64,000 nucleotides of DNA from a bacterium (lineage in GTDB: Bacteria > Cyanobacteriota > Vampirovibrionia > Gastranaerophilales > Gastranaerophilaceae), in NCBI GenBank assembly GCA_017559905.1, contig JAFYQF010000012.1, forward strand, positions 1 through 64,000. Direction: 5' to 3'. This document shows positions 40,788-49,841 of the stretch, in pieces; the first letter of the stretch is position 1; each line of letters begins with the position of its first letter. Made by a program: the position numbers and the translations under genes. A model generated the notes under the pieces. It was not told the origin of the DNA. It saw nothing but the letters and a program-made list of their open reading frames with translations, and did no database searches.

Positions 40788-40880
40788 ATCACACCTTCCT
40801 TAAAAAATGATTATTGCATTCTACACTTAATATACTTAAAACAAAACAACTTTTAAAATTGCCTTTTATATTAAGATTTG

Positions 40881-40934
40881 TAACACACAGCTTGTGAATG
40901 AAAAGGTTGATTTTAGGAAAATAACTGCAAGATT
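40881..40934 (+). repeat. ~54-bp intergenic repeat, copy 1
   Basis: TAACACACAGCTTGTGAATG opens this copy and AAAATAACTGCAAGATT ends it. Copy 2 is at 41905-41959, and a shorter relative ending GTAACTGCAAGAT is at ~40401-40436. Each long copy lies ~55-70 bp upstream of a metallopeptidase-like gene. Confidence 0.6.
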
Positions 40935-41004
40935 AATATATTAATAATTTAAACCTTTGATTAAATAAAGGCAAAAAAATATTTTCTGATGTTTTAGTAC
41001 AAAT

Positions 41005-41907
41005 ATGAAAGTGCAATTTAATCAATATCAGTATAATCAATATGTGCATAGCAAGGCAACAACTCCTATATTTAATGGAAAAGTTACTACTATGAGAGAA
41101 AAGCTACCTTTGCTACTAACAGAAACAAAAAGATTATACCAGACTAAGCCAAATGCAACAATTAAAGATTTTGAGACAATAATCAAAAAAATTTCACCAA
41201 CATTAACTGTAAGACTTTTTTCTGAAATACCTAAAGGGAGCAATATTCCTCTAAGAACTGGGGCTTATTATAGTCAAATAACAAATACAAATCTTTACAC
41301 TAATGAAATAAGTGTTAAAGATAAATTTATATATCTTAATTTCAACGACCGAAGTTTGTCTAATCTAAAAATTTTTGGAGATTTTGTTCATGAAGCTACA
41401 CATGTTGCACAAGATGAGTCGGCGGATAGGGTATCTACAGTAGATTTTACAAGAAAAATACTACAGTCCAAAGCTTCTGCTATAGAAAAAGAACACTCTT
41501 TGATAGGTGGTTCTCAAGGCTTTAATACAATCGAATATTATATTCATTTACCTCTTATTGAAAACTTAAGAAAAAATGACGATATGCCTAGCAGAGTACC
41601 ATATGCTGATAAAAACACGTTGAATTTGATGTATAAAAACATAACCAGCATGTCAACAATAGATTATATCCAAAATGTTACAAAACACGTTCTTGGCCAA
41701 TTAAAAACAAAATTTCCTTATCTTAATGATAATTATATATTGCAAGATATTTATAGAAGAGCTGGTCGAGAGAAAGAAGCTTATGAGATGAGCTTAAAAT
41801 TTTTAAAAGATGTGCTAAAAATTAACGGTGATACGGATTTAGACTTTAGAATATTGTTATATGATGACTTTGGAAAAGCTATCAAAGATATGATTAATGC
41901 AACCTAA
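41005..41907 (+). CDS. Leader-type protein with HExxH metallopeptidase motif (HEATH)
   Basis: This 300-aa protein opens MKVQFNQYQYNQYVHSK and reaches TPIFNGKV at ~residue 20-27, the leader seen in its neighbours. HEATH at residues 129-133 (FGDFVHEATHVAQDESADR) fits a zinc HExxH site, preceded by a beta strand (KFIYLNFNDRS). No signal peptide or membrane span was seen. A zinc-dependent peptidase is inferred; the third ligand is not certain. A ribosome-binding site is not evident. Confidence 0.7.
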   Translation: MKVQFNQYQYNQYVHSKATTPIFNGKVTTMREKLPLLLTETKRLYQTKPNATIKDFETIIKKISPTLTVRLFSEIPKGSNIPLRTGAYYSQITNTNLYTNEISVKDKFIYLNFNDRSLSNLKIFGDFVHEATHVAQDESADRVSTVDFTRKILQSKASAIEKEHSLIGGSQGFNTIEYYIHLPLIENLRKNDDMPSRVPYADKNTLNLMYKNITSMSTIDYIQNVTKHVLGQLKTKFPYLNDNYILQDIYRRAGREKEAYEMSLKFLKDVLKINGDTDLDFRILLYDDFGKAIKDMINAT

Positions 41908-41959
41908 CACACAGCTTGTAAATGATAAATTGGTTTTGAGAAAATAACTGCAAAAGATT
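41905..41959 (+). repeat. ~54-bp intergenic repeat, copy 2
   Basis: TAACACACAGCTTGTAAATG at the start and AAAATAACTGCAAAAGATT at the end match copy 1 (40881-40934), with a few substitutions between. It begins exactly at the stop codon of the HEATH-motif gene and lies upstream of the HEVGH-motif gene. Confidence 0.6.
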
Positions 41960-42015
41960 TACATTGTAACAATATAGCTTAAGCTTAAGCAAATATTTTA
42001 TTTACAGCTTTTATA

Positions 42016-43068
42016 TTGAATATGAAAGTTAGTGCAATTAATTCATATAATTATAAAACTCATTCACTAAAACAAACCTCAGAACCAAGTTTTGAGGGTA
42101 AATTACAATTAAAAGAAACTGCAAACAAAGTTTTTACTAAAAAGAATCTTTTTGAAGCTAGTTTGTTATTAGTTCTGTTGTCAAAATTAACAGATATAGC
42201 GGATATTGATGTTTCTGAGATAGTAGATTTTGTGAAAAATACGGCAATTATTTCATTCTTTGCAGTAACAGAATCTCCCAAACAATTAGAAGAAAATATA
42301 GAGTTCAAAAAAGCCGAAACAATTGAAGAAGCAAGAGCTTTTGCACAAGAAAAACTGGGTATTAAGAAATTCAAAATCAATGATTTAGAATACGCAAATT
42401 GGGTTAATGAAGGATTAACTAATATTTCTAATAGATTTAAAGGAAACGTGTATTTCCCTCGTAAAATAGCTTATTATCCTTTTAAACAGTTGCCAGGCCT
42501 TGCTTGCTATTGGCCTATGATTGATTCAATTCTCATCAATAAAAATAGAATAGAAGAACGTGTAAGTAGGCTAGAAGATTTACTACAAGAAAATTCTTAT
42601 GAAGATTTGACAAAATACAATCTTGGTAAAGGATATGATGATTTTTGTAAAAAATTAACTAAGGCTTATACAGAACCTGAATCTTTATCGCTTTTTGAAA
42701 AATATTCTCTTGTTGGCTCTATTTATCATGTAAAAGAACGGATTAAACAATTAGATAATAAAAATCCTAATGAAATTAATACAAATGACATAAATATTTA
42801 TGGCAATGTTTATGAAAATGAATTTGAAACTATTTATCATGAAGTAGGGCATTGTTTTGATTTCAAATCGGATATGGCTTTTGTGAAGTTTCTTGATTTA
42901 TTTAGAGGTAAATCCGAGTTAAAGAACTTACAAATACCTAATTATCCTAAAACCAACAGACTTGAGTTTGTTGCGAGTATTTTCTCCGGTATTATGCAGG
43001 GTGAGAAGTACCAAGATGATGTAATGAATTTGTATAAAGAATTAATCAAGTTTAAAATGCCAATTTAG
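42016..43068 (+). CDS. Leader-type protein with HExxH metallopeptidase motif (HEVGH)
   Basis: This 350-aa protein opens MKVSAINSYNYKTHSLKQ and reaches EPSFEGKL, the same leader style. HEVGH is at residues 275-279 (ETIYHEVGHCFD). A downstream acidic residue in NRLEFVASIFSGIM could be the third zinc ligand, as in gluzincins. This order resembles the catalytic part of anthrax lethal-factor-like (ATLF) peptidases, but that is only a resemblance. A mildly hydrophobic stretch at ~residue 42-85 could be a membrane-active helix. No ribosome-binding site is evident. Confidence 0.7.
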   Translation: MNMKVSAINSYNYKTHSLKQTSEPSFEGKLQLKETANKVFTKKNLFEASLLLVLLSKLTDIADIDVSEIVDFVKNTAIISFFAVTESPKQLEENIEFKKAETIEEARAFAQEKLGIKKFKINDLEYANWVNEGLTNISNRFKGNVYFPRKIAYYPFKQLPGLACYWPMIDSILINKNRIEERVSRLEDLLQENSYEDLTKYNLGKGYDDFCKKLTKAYTEPESLSLFEKYSLVGSIYHVKERIKQLDNKNPNEINTNDINIYGNVYENEFETIYHEVGHCFDFKSDMAFVKFLDLFRGKSELKNLQIPNYPKTNRLEFVASIFSGIMQGEKYQDDVMNLYKELIKFKMPI

Positions 43069-43592
43069 TATTCATAAATAACAATTTTTGAGTTGGTGTT
43101 CATATATTTTTCAGAATCATCAATTTCGCCAACATAACTAAAACCACACTTTGAAAGCACTAATCCTGAATTTGGGTTATCAATATGATGCCAAGCCCAA
43201 AGGTGTTCAAAGCCTACTTTATTGATTAAGAAGTTTTTTACATGCCGGACAGCCTCAGAAGTAATTCCGTTATGCCACCATTTTTTGCCTATACAATATC
43301 CGATTTCACAGGATTTTAGTTCTTCGTTTATTTCGATAACACTAATACTACCGATGGCTTTGCCGTAGTAATCAATGCACCATTGATAGAAATTAGGTTT
43401 TTTATAATTATTAGTCCATTCGGTTAGAATCTCTTTTGTAACCTCAATTGAGCTATGCGTATCCCAAGGCACATATTTTGTAACCTCATCATCACTTGCC
43501 CAATGTGAGAACATCATTTCTGCATCCTTCATAGTAAAAGGTCGCAGGGTTAATCTCTCTGTATGTATCTTCTTACTCCCCAAATGTTTCAT
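43065..43592 (-). CDS. GNAT acetyltransferase (RimJ/RimL-like)
   Basis: This 175-aa protein is an Acetyltransf_3-type GNAT enzyme: TERLTLRPFTMKDAEMMFSHW, YQWCIDYYGKAIGSISV, the acetyl-CoA region EIGYCIGKKWWHNGITSEAV, and HIDNPNSGLVLSKCGFSYVG. It transfers acetyl groups from acetyl-CoA to an unknown amine. It converges with the HEVGH-motif gene with a 4-bp overlap. Confidence 0.9.
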   Translation of the reverse strand: MKHLGSKKIHTERLTLRPFTMKDAEMMFSHWASDDEVTKYVPWDTHSSIEVTKEILTEWTNNYKKPNFYQWCIDYYGKAIGSISVIEINEELKSCEIGYCIGKKWWHNGITSEAVRHVKNFLINKVGFEHLWAWHHIDNPNSGLVLSKCGFSYVGEIDDSEKYMNTNSKIVIYEY

Positions 43593-43599
43593 ATAAAAA

Positions 43600-43785
43600 T
43601 TGTACTACAAACTAGAATTTAATGACTTCGATTTTCAACTCTATGTAAAAATCCTACAAAGAATGCCAGGGAATAAAGTACAAGTTATTAGTAAAAATAC
43701 AAAATATGCACCTTTTACTGTCGACTTAGACTCTGAATATTTCCAAATTATAGGGAAGGTTGTTTGGTCAGGGGGGCAAGGTTGA
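43600..43785 (+). pseudogene. Remnant of an S24 (LexA/CI-type) repressor C-terminus
   Basis: The translated segment YVKILQRMPGNKVQVISKN, then YAPFTVDL and IIGKVVWSGGQG, matches the C-terminal end of S24 peptidase-type phage repressors. The DNA-binding domain and catalytic Ser/Lys part are missing, since the upstream sequence belongs to the acetyltransferase gene on the other strand. It is therefore a relic, probably of a phage repressor. A second Mu-like phage relic lies 2 kb away, and the two could be related. Confidence 0.65.
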
Positions 43786-43872
43786 TGTTTGTTAACAAAT
43801 ACTTTGCATATTTAAAGATATTGTAATGGAGCATATAACTTTTTAAATCTTACAACACAGGATTTTATAAAT

Positions 43873-43900
43873 AAAAAAAGGAGGTTAACCTCCTTTTTTT
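43873..43900. terminator. Bidirectional hairpin terminator
   Basis: AAAGGAGG and CCTCCTTT pair around GTTAAC with A and T runs of seven on each side. It ends the leftward zinc-ribbon gene at 43899. Confidence 0.85.
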
Positions 43901-45011
43901 AGTAGTTTTCTTTTATGCTAAAAGTAGAAAAGTCGTTATTTGAATTTAACATACATCTTGCAGTATACTCAGTTTCTAAATTGAATGCATTTTTAGCCTT
44001 GAAACCAATTACAATGTCGTTAACATAGTCTTCTGTTTCCCAACCGGTTTTAGAAATTAATTTCTTGTAAGTCGATGGGTAATTTAAACTATTCTTGATA
44101 CGAGCTTCACACATTGCTATATGAGTAGGCATTAATTTTTCTAGTTTTTGTGATTCACTTAATGCACTAACATTTTGTAAGATTTCTTGTTCTGAAAGAT
44201 AGAATCTTTTTCCATTATTACAGTCTGTAATTATAATAATATTATCTCTAGTGCTATTGTCTGAAAGCATTACCCAAGTAATCTTGTCACATGTTTTGTT
44301 TCTAGAAACAATTTCAGCAGCTTTAGGTAGCAATTCATTTGATTTCTTAATATTGGCTACGCCATGTTTTTTGATGGTTTTGTCATAACCTTTACCAAAT
44401 TCTGTTGGTAATATGTCGTAAGCGCCATCCTCAATAGGTGCTTTATATTCAGCTTCCTTTTTGCGTGTATTTGTTTTAGGCTTTTCGGTTTTTACGTTGT
44501 CTTTAATAGCAGATTTGTTTTCTGCTGAAACCTCTTGTTTATTTGACTCTGTACTGCCGCTAATAATACCAATAAGCATAAATAGCACAATTATAGAAAT
44601 GGCTTTAATTTTGCCATAATTATGTAATTTAATTCTGCTCTCAATAATATTACTTGTATATGGGCAAAGTAAGCCCACTATTAGCAGAACCAAAAGAATA
44701 CATAAGGGATTCTTTTCTGAAAATATCATAAAGAAGAACATTGCTGCAAAGAACCAGCCTAAAACTATTCTAAATGTATTTGTAAATTCAGAGAAAGAGA
44801 TACTACCTTCTTTATTTAATGACTTTTTAATGAATAAACCCGTGAAGGTTAATATGCTAAATGGAGCAAGAAAAAGAAAACAAAGTATTAAAAACACTTT
44901 ACTCAATGTAGAACTTTCTGCTTTCTTTGTTTCAGTTGTAAGTGCACTACCACAATTATTACAAAAATTGGATCCATCAGTATTTTCATTTTGACAATTT
45001 GGACAAATCAT
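43899..45011 (-). CDS. Zinc-ribbon multi-span membrane protein
   Basis: This 370-aa protein begins with a zinc ribbon (MICPNCQNENTDGSNFCNNCG), followed by about four hydrophobic segments between residues ~38 and ~150, then a soluble domain of ~200 residues with four or more Cys. The ATG at 45011 follows AAAGGAAAT and starts the ribbon. Such ribbon-plus-membrane proteins are common hypothetical proteins; no function is known to me. It follows the small secreted-protein gene by ~20 bp, so the two may be co-transcribed. Confidence 0.75.
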   Translation of the reverse strand: MICPNCQNENTDGSNFCNNCGSALTTETKKAESSTLSKVFLILCFLFLAPFSILTFTGLFIKKSLNKEGSISFSEFTNTFRIVLGWFFAAMFFFMIFSEKNPLCILLVLLIVGLLCPYTSNIIESRIKLHNYGKIKAISIIVLFMLIGIISGSTESNKQEVSAENKSAIKDNVKTEKPKTNTRKKEAEYKAPIEDGAYDILPTEFGKGYDKTIKKHGVANIKKSNELLPKAAEIVSRNKTCDKITWVMLSDNSTRDNIIIITDCNNGKRFYLSEQEILQNVSALSESQKLEKLMPTHIAMCEARIKNSLNYPSTYKKLISKTGWETEDYVNDIVIGFKAKNAFNLETEYTARCMLNSNNDFSTFSIKENY

Positions 45012-45029
45012 ATTATTTCCTTTCATAGT

Positions 45030-45392
45030 TTAAAGTCCTAACAACAACTCCTTACCCATTTCTTTTGTTGCATTTATAAATTTGTTTTTTATTGTTTTAT
45101 TATTTTGTAGTTGTTCAGGTTCTTGTGTCGAATCTGGTTCATTTTGTGTAAATGGATCTATGCCACCTCCTGGCAAAACTCCATTAGGAAATCTTTCTTT
45201 GGCTTCTGCTTCTCTAGCCTTTTTTATCATATCTAGCTCTTGGTCAGAAGCGTAAATGGTTTTTTCTATTCTAAAAATACCTTGCTGAGTTGAATATCTG
45301 ACAGGTTTTGGTGTTGTGTAATCTGAATTATTAGCATAACTTAAATTTTGAATGTTTAATATTAAAAGTGATAATAGAATTATCTTTTTCAT
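45030..45392 (-). CDS. Small secreted hypothetical protein
   Basis: This 120-aa protein has a signal peptide (MKKIILLSLLILNIQNLSYA) and a hydrophilic mature region with PGGGIDPFTQNEPD and a C-terminal helix (MGKELLLGL). The ATG at 45392 has TAGGAGTAAGT upstream. Upstream gene signals and its partner suggest an envelope function, not further resolved. Confidence 0.7.
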   Translation of the reverse strand: MKKIILLSLLILNIQNLSYANNSDYTTPKPVRYSTQQGIFRIEKTIYASDQELDMIKKAREAEAKERFPNGVLPGGGIDPFTQNEPDSTQEPEQLQNNKTIKNKFINATKEMGKELLLGL

Positions 45393-45479
45393 ACTTACTC
45401 CTATAAAATTTATTGCAAATTTAACTCCTACTGTCTTTATGATACTACAAATAAAGATAATACTTATTAAATTTATCAT

Positions 45480-45744
45480 AGAGTTTTGTAGTTTTTATCA
45501 TTTCAATTTAAAATGTCTGACAGAAAGAATTGAAAAACTTCCCCTTAATTTTCGCAAAATTGAAATTTTCAAAATATTTTGTCCGACATTTTCAATTTAT
45601 TTTGACAAATTATAACTTCGATTTTGAGAAAAGTTTTTATATTAATTAGAACATTAAAGTTGTTTTTTTGATTTTATTTTGCCCAAAATTATCAAACCAT
45701 CTGTGACAAGTAATCAAACCATGTGTGTCTTTACATTTGGACAA
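45480..45744. other. AT-rich non-coding stretch downstream of the MuA relic
   Basis: No gene is seen. ATGGTTTGAT occurs twice on the minus strand (about 45702-45728), and ACTTCCCCTTAA at 45540-45551 resembles the left control region of the intact phage (its complement lies near 390-405). These may be terminal fragments of the second Mu-like element, but no boundary could be defined. Confidence 0.4.
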
Positions 45745-45858
45745 TCAAAATGATAACCTAACACCTCTTTTTGAAATGTTTTTAAGGAATGCAACTGTCT
45801 CAACATCAACCCAAGTATTATCGGTTTGAATGTTTTGTAAAATCGCATCGTTTACCAT
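45745..45858 (-). pseudogene. 5' fragment of a second MuA transposase gene
   Basis: Read leftward from ATG at 45858, 37 codons encode MVNDAILQNIQTDNTWVDV, then ETVAFLKNISKRGVRLSF and a TGA. This aligns with the start of the intact MuA (MKTDILNNIETDKTWIDVET, then VAKLKDVTKRAVRL), and homology stops at that point. AAAGGAGGCAAGA precedes the ATG. The upstream DNA to ~45945 also matches the intact phage. The rest of the element is deleted. Confidence 0.88.
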
Positions 45859-45960
45859 TCTTGCCTCCTTTCGCAGCATACGAATGATAAATTAGAAGTT
45901 CTCATTTTGGAACTCTTTTCGAGGGAAGTGTGTCGGAATGTGTTGTAGAAAAACTAAATC
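45859..45960 (-). mobile_element. Left control region fragment of a second Mu-like element
   Basis: On the minus strand this reads ACATTCCGACACAC, CACTTCCCTC (45921-45930), then CCAAAATGAGAAC, TTTATCATTCGTATG and AAAGGAGG. The intact phage at 658-748 has ACATTCAGACACAA, CACTTCCCCC, CCATTTTGAGAGAC, TTTATCATACGAAAG and GGAGGT in the same order. Homology fades at ~45945, so only ~190 bp of the element remains with the MuA fragment. Confidence 0.8.
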
Positions 45961-45961
45961 A

Positions 45962-46249
45962 TTAACGGCAAATTAAACAATTACAATGTTCATCTTCATC
46001 CTTATGGTATGGTTCAATAACCGGCAAAACTTGATAATATAAAAAAGCTGCATCTTTATATTTATCTACAAAGCGTTTTTCTTTACCTGTAATTTCAGAA
46101 TGTATTTCAAAAGTCCCAAAATCTATACCCTCACGTTCTAATGAGCAAACTCTAGTTATGCCAAACCAAACTTTACTACATTCCTTTAGAGGCTTAAATT
46201 TAATATCTTTAACTCTCATTTCAGAACCACTATTGATATATTTACACAT
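45962..46249 (-). CDS. Hypothetical small protein with C-terminal Cys cluster
   Basis: This is a 95-aa protein ending HCNCLICR, which with an N-terminal Cys could bind metal. It has no recognised domain. The start is uncertain: ATG at 46249 and ATG at 46219 are both in frame and neither has a good ribosome-binding site. It lies between the phage relic and a divergently transcribed hypothetical gene. Confidence 0.5.
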   Translation of the reverse strand: MCKYINSGSEMRVKDIKFKPLKECSKVWFGITRVCSLEREGIDFGTFEIHSEITGKEKRFVDKYKDAAFLYYQVLPVIEPYHKDEDEHCNCLICR

Positions 46250-46313
46250 GTTAAATTAGTGATATACTAAAGTAGCAGTAAATGTTTTACAAAGATATTA
46301 AAAGGAGATTATT

Positions 46314-47762
46314 TTGGAACTCTTCATATTATTGGTCATCACACTACTGGTAGTGGTTCTTGGACATATGAAACAAGAGGAAGAAGAACTATATTCAAAA
46401 AAAATTTCTTCGATTAAACGTAAACCAGAAACAGATAATCATAAAGATGATGATAATTCATTTCCTGATTACAATTCAGAAGATTTTATTATAACATTAG
46501 CCACAGATGAAAAATTAGCAAAAATTTTATTAGAATGTTGTGAAATTGCTGATCGTTGCTATGAAAAAGAATATGTTGTAAAAAATCACGTACCAGTTGT
46601 AAGAACCATTTTCATAGCAGAAGTTCTTATGGCTATAACATCTGTCTCTTTTTTATCACTAACCATGTTAAAAAGAACAAATGGTTTCGAAAAATACGCC
46701 AAATCTTTGGCTGTAGGGTTAGTTTCAAGTATTATTACAAAAGATTTATTATCATTACCTCTTAACCAAGTTATAGAAAACATGAATTTTAGATATGACA
46801 TATACAAAGAAGAAATATACCCTTTAATAAAATATGCATCAGATAAACAAAGTGTAATAGAAAAGGCTTTAAATAAAATAAATAGGATATATAGTGGGGA
46901 CATAGGTATGCTTATGGTTCTGAATGATTTTTCTGCATGTTTTATATCAAAACAACTTTATGAAAAAACCCCAGAGATAGTATTAAAAACGAACAAAGAA
47001 GGCTATCAAGAAACAATAAAATCACTAGCTCAAAAGTGTTTTTTATTTGAAGAGAGATTACAGCAAATAATATCTAATTACAATAACTCAAATAAAAATA
47101 GTGAACTAGAATGTACCTCCCTTGCATCGCATTTTGATCAGCCTGAGGCATATTTATTAAATAGATGTATCGGAACTTTTCGACTTTTAAATAATAAAAA
47201 TAATAATATTTTTTACGTTGAAAAAAATAGTTATGATGAATTTGTTTATATTGTAGAACTATATATATATCTAGTTGCTATAACAATAACTTTAAAGAGT
47301 GAAACATATAAAACAAAAGAAGCTCAACACGAATTCATAAATACTGCAATAGACACTATAATCACTTATATCACTAAAAATAAAAATTCTATACTTTTCA
47401 AACGCTCAAATCCTAATAATATTATAGAAAATTTCATGTCATATTATTACTGCAGGGAACAGCTATGCGATATGTTCGCCGAGCGTCTTCCAATATATTC
47501 TAATGGTTATATTCGTCTGAACAATATTAACAGAGAAGAATCTAATGAAGATATTAAATTCAAACTAGCTTGTGCAAATTATTCAGAAATAATGATGGCT
47601 TTAAATAAATTCCTTCTTAAAAGTTGGAAATATGTTGATGAAGAAATATATGGATATTATGATGGTAGAATCCCTCCAGAAAAAGAAACGCTTGCAACAC
47701 TAAAACTTCTTAAAAATATTGAGGGTCTAGCAATTCAATATATTGATAGCCTAAAAAGATAA
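46314..47762 (+). CDS. Hypothetical protein with N-terminal membrane anchor
   Basis: This 482-aa protein has an N-terminal hydrophobic span (MELFILLVITLLVVVLG) followed by a charged segment. A further possible hydrophobic segment is near residue 97-115 (TIFIAEVLMAITSVSFLSL). The remainder is helical and very AT-rich in codon use. AAAAGGAGATTATT precedes the TTG start at 46314. I do not recognise a family. Its unusual composition and position next to phage relics suggest horizontal origin. Confidence 0.68.
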   Translation: MELFILLVITLLVVVLGHMKQEEEELYSKKISSIKRKPETDNHKDDDNSFPDYNSEDFIITLATDEKLAKILLECCEIADRCYEKEYVVKNHVPVVRTIFIAEVLMAITSVSFLSLTMLKRTNGFEKYAKSLAVGLVSSIITKDLLSLPLNQVIENMNFRYDIYKEEIYPLIKYASDKQSVIEKALNKINRIYSGDIGMLMVLNDFSACFISKQLYEKTPEIVLKTNKEGYQETIKSLAQKCFLFEERLQQIISNYNNSNKNSELECTSLASHFDQPEAYLLNRCIGTFRLLNNKNNNIFYVEKNSYDEFVYIVELYIYLVAITITLKSETYKTKEAQHEFINTAIDTIITYITKNKNSILFKRSNPNNIIENFMSYYYCREQLCDMFAERLPIYSNGYIRLNNINREESNEDIKFKLACANYSEIMMALNKFLLKSWKYVDEEIYGYYDGRIPPEKETLATLKLLKNIEGLAIQYIDSLKR

Positions 47763-47891
47763 AATAAGTCCGCTTGGACATCTAAAAATATTCCAGTCGG
47801 CATCTTATAATCCTTTATGAGTACAGTTAAAATAATTGTATAATCTTTTTCATGCTGACTAAACTGGGATTCGGGTACGGGTCCCTTATCT

Positions 47892-48085
47892 TTATTCAGT
47901 AACCAACCCACATTGAATGGCTTTAGCTGTAGCTTGAGTTCGGTCTTTTACTTCTAATTTTTCAATAATTTTAGAAACATAGTTTTTAACTGTAAATGTA
48001 CTCAAACAAAGCTCTCTGCCAATTTCAGCATTTGATTTTCCTTTTGAAACCCCAATAAGGATTTCTCTCTCTTTCTGTTAGTTTG
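47892..48085 (-). pseudogene. Remnant of a LuxR/NarL-type regulator HTH
   Basis: On the minus strand the translation GVSKGKSNAEIGREL, then FTVKNYVSKIIEKLEVKDRT and a TAA at 47892-47894, is a typical GerE helix-turn-helix. The preceding LTE is one frame off from the following REREIL, a frameshift within the usual LTEREREIL motif. No receiver domain is found upstream. It is a decayed C-terminal fragment of a response regulator. Confidence 0.82.
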
Positions 48086-49725
<1,640 letters not shown>

Positions 49726-49746
49726 TAATTTCGAAAATAAATTTTT

Positions 49747-49776
49747 AAACCCGTACTTTAATAGTACGGGTTTTTT
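49747..49776 (+). terminator. Enolase terminator
   Basis: AACCCGTACT pairs with AGTACGGGTT around a short loop and is followed by a T run at 49769-49776. Confidence 0.88.
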
Positions 49777-49785
49777 GATGTAAGC

Positions 49786-49830
49786 TTGACAGCAGAATCT
49801 TTTTATAGTATTGTTAGGTTAACCTAACAA
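49786..49830 (+). promoter_or_regulatory. Promoter overlapped by a perfect 20-bp palindrome
   Basis: TTGACA at 49786-49791 is followed after 17 bp by TATTGT at 49809-49814. The palindrome TTGTTAGGTTAACCTAACAA occupies 49811-49830, overlapping the -10 and the expected start site. The gene at 49842 follows. The geometry fits a repressor operator. Confidence 0.65.
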
Positions 49831-49841
49831 ATGAGATAAAA

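Noticed and set aside
44900-45011. Zinc-ribbon protein as a phage moron of the main prophage
   Set aside because: It lies about 10 kb beyond the last phage gene with host-type genes and terminators between, so there is no support for phage membership.
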